Shown here piece after piece: positions 5,358-7,556 of a DNA stretch of 7,556 nt. This DNA comes from Rhodobacterales bacterium UBA3077 (GTDB lineage Bacteria; Pseudomonadota; Alphaproteobacteria; Rhodobacterales; Rhodobacteraceae): positions 1,009 through 8,564 of the forward strand of contig DFBP01000199.1 in NCBI GenBank assembly GCA_002366685.1, read 5' to 3'. Both the position numbers and the translations under genes were made by a program. How positions within the stretch are numbered: the stretch's first letter is position 1; each line of letters begins with the position of its first letter. The notes under the pieces were generated by a model. It was not told the DNA's origin. It did not search any database and saw nothing but the letters and a program-made list of their open reading frames with translations.

Positions 5358-6323
5358 ATGCCCGAAGACACACTTTATTCCGACCGGATGCTTTCGCTCG
5401 GACTCGCTCGCGTATCCGAGCAAGCCGCTATCGCCGCTGCCAAACTGGTTGGCTCCGGTAATGAAAAAGCCGCCGATCAGGCCGCGGTTGATGCCATGCG
5501 CACCCAACTCAACAAGCTCGACATTCGCGGGCGCATTGTGATTGGGGAAGGCGAACGCGACGAAGCCCCCATGCTCTACATCGGCGAAGAAGTCGGCAAC
5601 GGCGTTGGCCCTGAAGTGGACATCGCGCTGGACCCGCTTGAAGGTACAACGCTTTGCGCCAAAGATATGCCAAATGCGCTTGCGGTGATTGCTATGGGGC
5701 CAAAGGGCTCTATGCTCCATGCGCCGGATACCTATATGGAAAAGCTGGCAATCGGCCCCGGGTATCCTAAAGATATCGTAACGCTTGCCATGTCACCCAA
5801 GGAGCGGGTGCAGGCACTCGCGGCCGCAAAAGGTGTTGAACCAAATGAGATTATGGTGTGCGTTCTAGAACGCCCCCGCCACGAGGCGATCATCAATGAA
5901 ATTCGTGAAACCGGGGCCCATATCCGCCTGATCACAGATGGCGATGTAGCCGGTATCATCCATTGCGCCGAGGTCGAGAAAACAGGCATAGATATGTATA
6001 TGGGCTCGGGCGGCGCACCTGAAGGGGTGTTGGCCGCAGCGGCCCTCAAATGCATGGGCGGGCAAATGTATGGCCGACTCATCTTCCGCAACGAAGATGA
6101 AAAAGCCCGCGCCCGCAAAACAGGTGTGGAAGATTTCAATCGCATCTATGCGCTTGATGATCTGGTTACCGAAGACGTGATTTTCGCAGCCACAGGTGTG
6201 ACCGATGGTTCCATTGTATCGGGAGCGCGTCGGGTTGACGGATTCCTTGAAACAGAAACGATCCTAATGCGTTCGAAAACCGGTTCGGTGCGTCGGCTGT
6301 TTTATCGCCAACGAAACCAATAG
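5358..6323 (+). CDS. glpX: Class II fructose-1,6-bisphosphatase
   Basis: Hydrolyses fructose-1,6-bisphosphate to fructose-6-phosphate and phosphate, the committed gluconeogenic step, in the cytoplasm. Some GlpX proteins also act on sedoheptulose-1,7-bisphosphate. The 321-residue length is normal. Metal- and substrate-binding elements are all present: AADQAAVDAMR with D40, IGEGERDEAPML with E64, the DPLEGTT motif with D92, and MGSGGAPEGVLAAAAL with E222. These correspond to D33, E57, D85 and E213 of E. coli GlpX. DPLEGTT and IGEGERDEAP are typical of class II and absent from the class I (Fbp) enzyme. The start is ATG at 5358, preceded by GGGAAAGG (5344-5351) with six bases of spacing. The gene lies between the small secreted protein and recJ. 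An organism that stores PHA needs gluconeogenesis to grow on the acetyl units it releases, a loose link to phaC nearby. Confidence 0.96.
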   Translation: MPEDTLYSDRMLSLGLARVSEQAAIAAAKLVGSGNEKAADQAAVDAMRTQLNKLDIRGRIVIGEGERDEAPMLYIGEEVGNGVGPEVDIALDPLEGTTLCAKDMPNALAVIAMGPKGSMLHAPDTYMEKLAIGPGYPKDIVTLAMSPKERVQALAAAKGVEPNEIMVCVLERPRHEAIINEIRETGAHIRLITDGDVAGIIHCAEVEKTGIDMYMGSGGAPEGVLAAAALKCMGGQMYGRLIFRNEDEKARARKTGVEDFNRIYALDDLVTEDVIFAATGVTDGSIVSGARRVDGFLETETILMRSKTGSVRRLFYRQRNQ

Positions 6324-6328
6324 TGGAA

Positions 6329-7556
6329 ATGAGCGGGGCGTTCCTCGGCGTTGAATCCTCGCTCACCGGCCGCCGCTGGCTCGGCCCATTGGCCGAGGTC
6401 GAACGGCAGGCAGAGGCCATTGCACAAGCCACCGGATACCCGGATGTGCTGTCGCGCGTGCTTGCCAATCGCGGCGTAGTCGCACCAGAGGCGGAGGCTT
6501 TCCTGAGCCCCAGTCTGCGGGACCTCATGCCGGACCCTTCCACACTGCTTGATATGGACAAGGCCGCCGCGCGCATTTTTGAGGCCCTTCAAAACGGTGA
6601 GCGCATCGCGGTTTTTGCCGATTATGATGTCGATGGTGCAACATCGGCCGCACAACTGCTGAGCTGGTTCAAAGCCCTTGGCAACCAAGCAACCCTATAC
6701 ATTCCAGACCGCTTGACCGAGGGCTATGGGCCCAATGACAAAGCCATGGAAATGCTCGGAAAATCCCACGATCTTGTGATCTGTGTGGATTGTGGAACCG
6801 TTGCCAACGGGCCAATTCAGGTGGCGGTAAATTCCGGTGCAGATGTGATTGTGCTTGATCACCACATGGGGGGAGAAACCCTTCCGCCCGCGCTCGCAGT
6901 TGTGAACCCCAACCGTCAGGACGAAACATCCGAATACACCTATCTGTGCGCAGCGGCTGTGGTGTTCCTAACCCTCGTTGCCGTGAACCGGTTCATGCGT
7001 GACGCAGGAAAAAATGCTCCGCCGTTGCTTGATATGCTTGATCTGGTGGCGCTGGGCACCGTGGCAGACGTAGCCCCGCTCGTCGGATTTAATCGCGCCT
7101 TGGTGCGCCAAGGGCTTACCGTTATGGCGGGTCGCAACCGCCCCGGTTTGGTAGCGCTGGGGGATGTGGCCGCCTTGAACAGCGCGCCGAAAGCCTATCA
7201 TCTTGGCTATTTGTTGGGACCGCGCATCAATGCGGGTGGCCGTATTGGAAAAGCCGATCTTGGGGCTCGACTGCTGACAACGACAGATATTCACGAAGCG
7301 CAGGCACTCGCCGAACGACTCGACGCTCTCAACAAAGATCGCCGTGAAATCGAAGCTCAAGTTCAAGCCGGTGCAGAGGCGGAAGCGGAGAGTCGCGGGC
7401 TCGACGGCCCTTTGGTATGGGCTGCGCATAGAGGCTGGCACGCCGGTGTTGTCGGGATTGTCGCCTCGCGGCTCAAAGAAAAATATAATCGGCCCGCAGT
7501 GGTAATTGGAATTGACGACGAAGGTGTGGGCCATGGGTCCGGCCGTTCTATTTCGG
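6329..7556 (+). CDS. recJ: Single-stranded-DNA-specific exonuclease RecJ (3' end outside window)
   Basis: A 5'-3' exonuclease on single-stranded DNA, used in recombination, mismatch and base-excision repair. The first 409 codons are visible, roughly 70% of a usual RecJ. DHH-family motifs appear in order: DYDVDG (residues 98-103), VDCG (153-156), LDHH (176-179) and GTVADVAPL with D247, all four expected to bind catalytic metal. The DHHA1 domain follows, with LGPRINAGGRIG (296-307), GWHAGVVGIVASRL (369-382) and HGSGRSIS (402-409) at the right edge. The start is ATG at 6329, only five bases after the glpX stop. The stop overlaps an in-frame GTG at 6323 (TAGTGGAAATG), which is the other possible start. 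Neither has a strong Shine-Dalgarno, so translation is probably coupled to glpX. No frameshift or internal stop is seen. Confidence 0.96.
   Translation, partial: MSGAFLGVESSLTGRRWLGPLAEVERQAEAIAQATGYPDVLSRVLANRGVVAPEAEAFLSPSLRDLMPDPSTLLDMDKAAARIFEALQNGERIAVFADYDVDGATSAAQLLSWFKALGNQATLYIPDRLTEGYGPNDKAMEMLGKSHDLVICVDCGTVANGPIQVAVNSGADVIVLDHHMGGETLPPALAVVNPNRQDETSEYTYLCAAAVVFLTLVAVNRFMRDAGKNAPPLLDMLDLVALGTVADVAPLVGFNRALVRQGLTVMAGRNRPGLVALGDVAALNSAPKAYHLGYLLGPRINAGGRIGKADLGARLLTTTDIHEAQALAERLDALNKDRREIEAQVQAGAEAEAESRGLDGPLVWAAHRGWHAGVVGIVASRLKEKYNRPAVVIGIDDEGVGHGSGRSIS

Noticed and set aside
6968..7534. Open frame of 188 codons on the minus strand opposite recJ
   Set aside because: It is fully antisense to the conserved recJ core and its translation has no domain-like features.
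1..7556. CRISPR array, transposon ends, phage genes, tRNA genes or a defence-type gene cluster
   Set aside because: I looked for spaced direct repeats, transposase or integrase motifs and tRNA-like folds and saw none. Base composition is even across the window.

Overview
The window looks like chromosomal DNA of an alphaproteobacterium. The evidence is a class I polyhydroxyalkanoate (PHA) synthase and the gene order hom - glpX - recJ, which I recall from several alphaproteobacterial groups but cannot check here. Base composition is moderately GC-rich and even across the genes. I see no insertion sequence, prophage, CRISPR array, tRNA or rRNA.

Layout. (1) Positions 1-463, + strand: the 3' part of a HAD-superfamily hydrolase gene, cut by the left edge. 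(2) Positions 478-2934, - strand: phaC (PHA synthase) followed by a TetR-family regulator gene. A TGAAC-N4-GTTCA palindrome just upstream of the regulator is a likely operator. The HAD gene and the regulator gene converge with a 14-base gap that holds a perfect inverted repeat. (3) Positions 2935-3022: a divergent promoter region. (4) Positions 3023-3328, + strand: a small predicted lipoprotein of unknown function, ending in a terminator-like palindrome. (5) Positions 3389-7556, + strand: a tight run of rraB-like gene, homoserine dehydrogenase (hom), a small secreted protein of unknown function, class II fructose-1,6-bisphosphatase (glpX) and recJ, the last cut by the right edge. Gaps in this run are 13, 37, 20 and 5 bases, so it is probably one operon.

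How the genes fit together. phaC and its TetR neighbour form a carbon-storage unit with a probable autoregulatory repressor. The + strand run combines housekeeping functions: a candidate modulator of RNase E, the threonine/methionine branch of aspartate metabolism, gluconeogenesis and recombinational repair. No single pathway joins them.

Most of the window is ordinary, and I found no convincing new multi-gene system. The parts worth a second look are the two small exported proteins of unknown function, the RraB-family protein outside its well-studied gammaproteobacterial setting, three neighbouring non-ATG starts, and two 16-base palindromes placed at or on stop codons.
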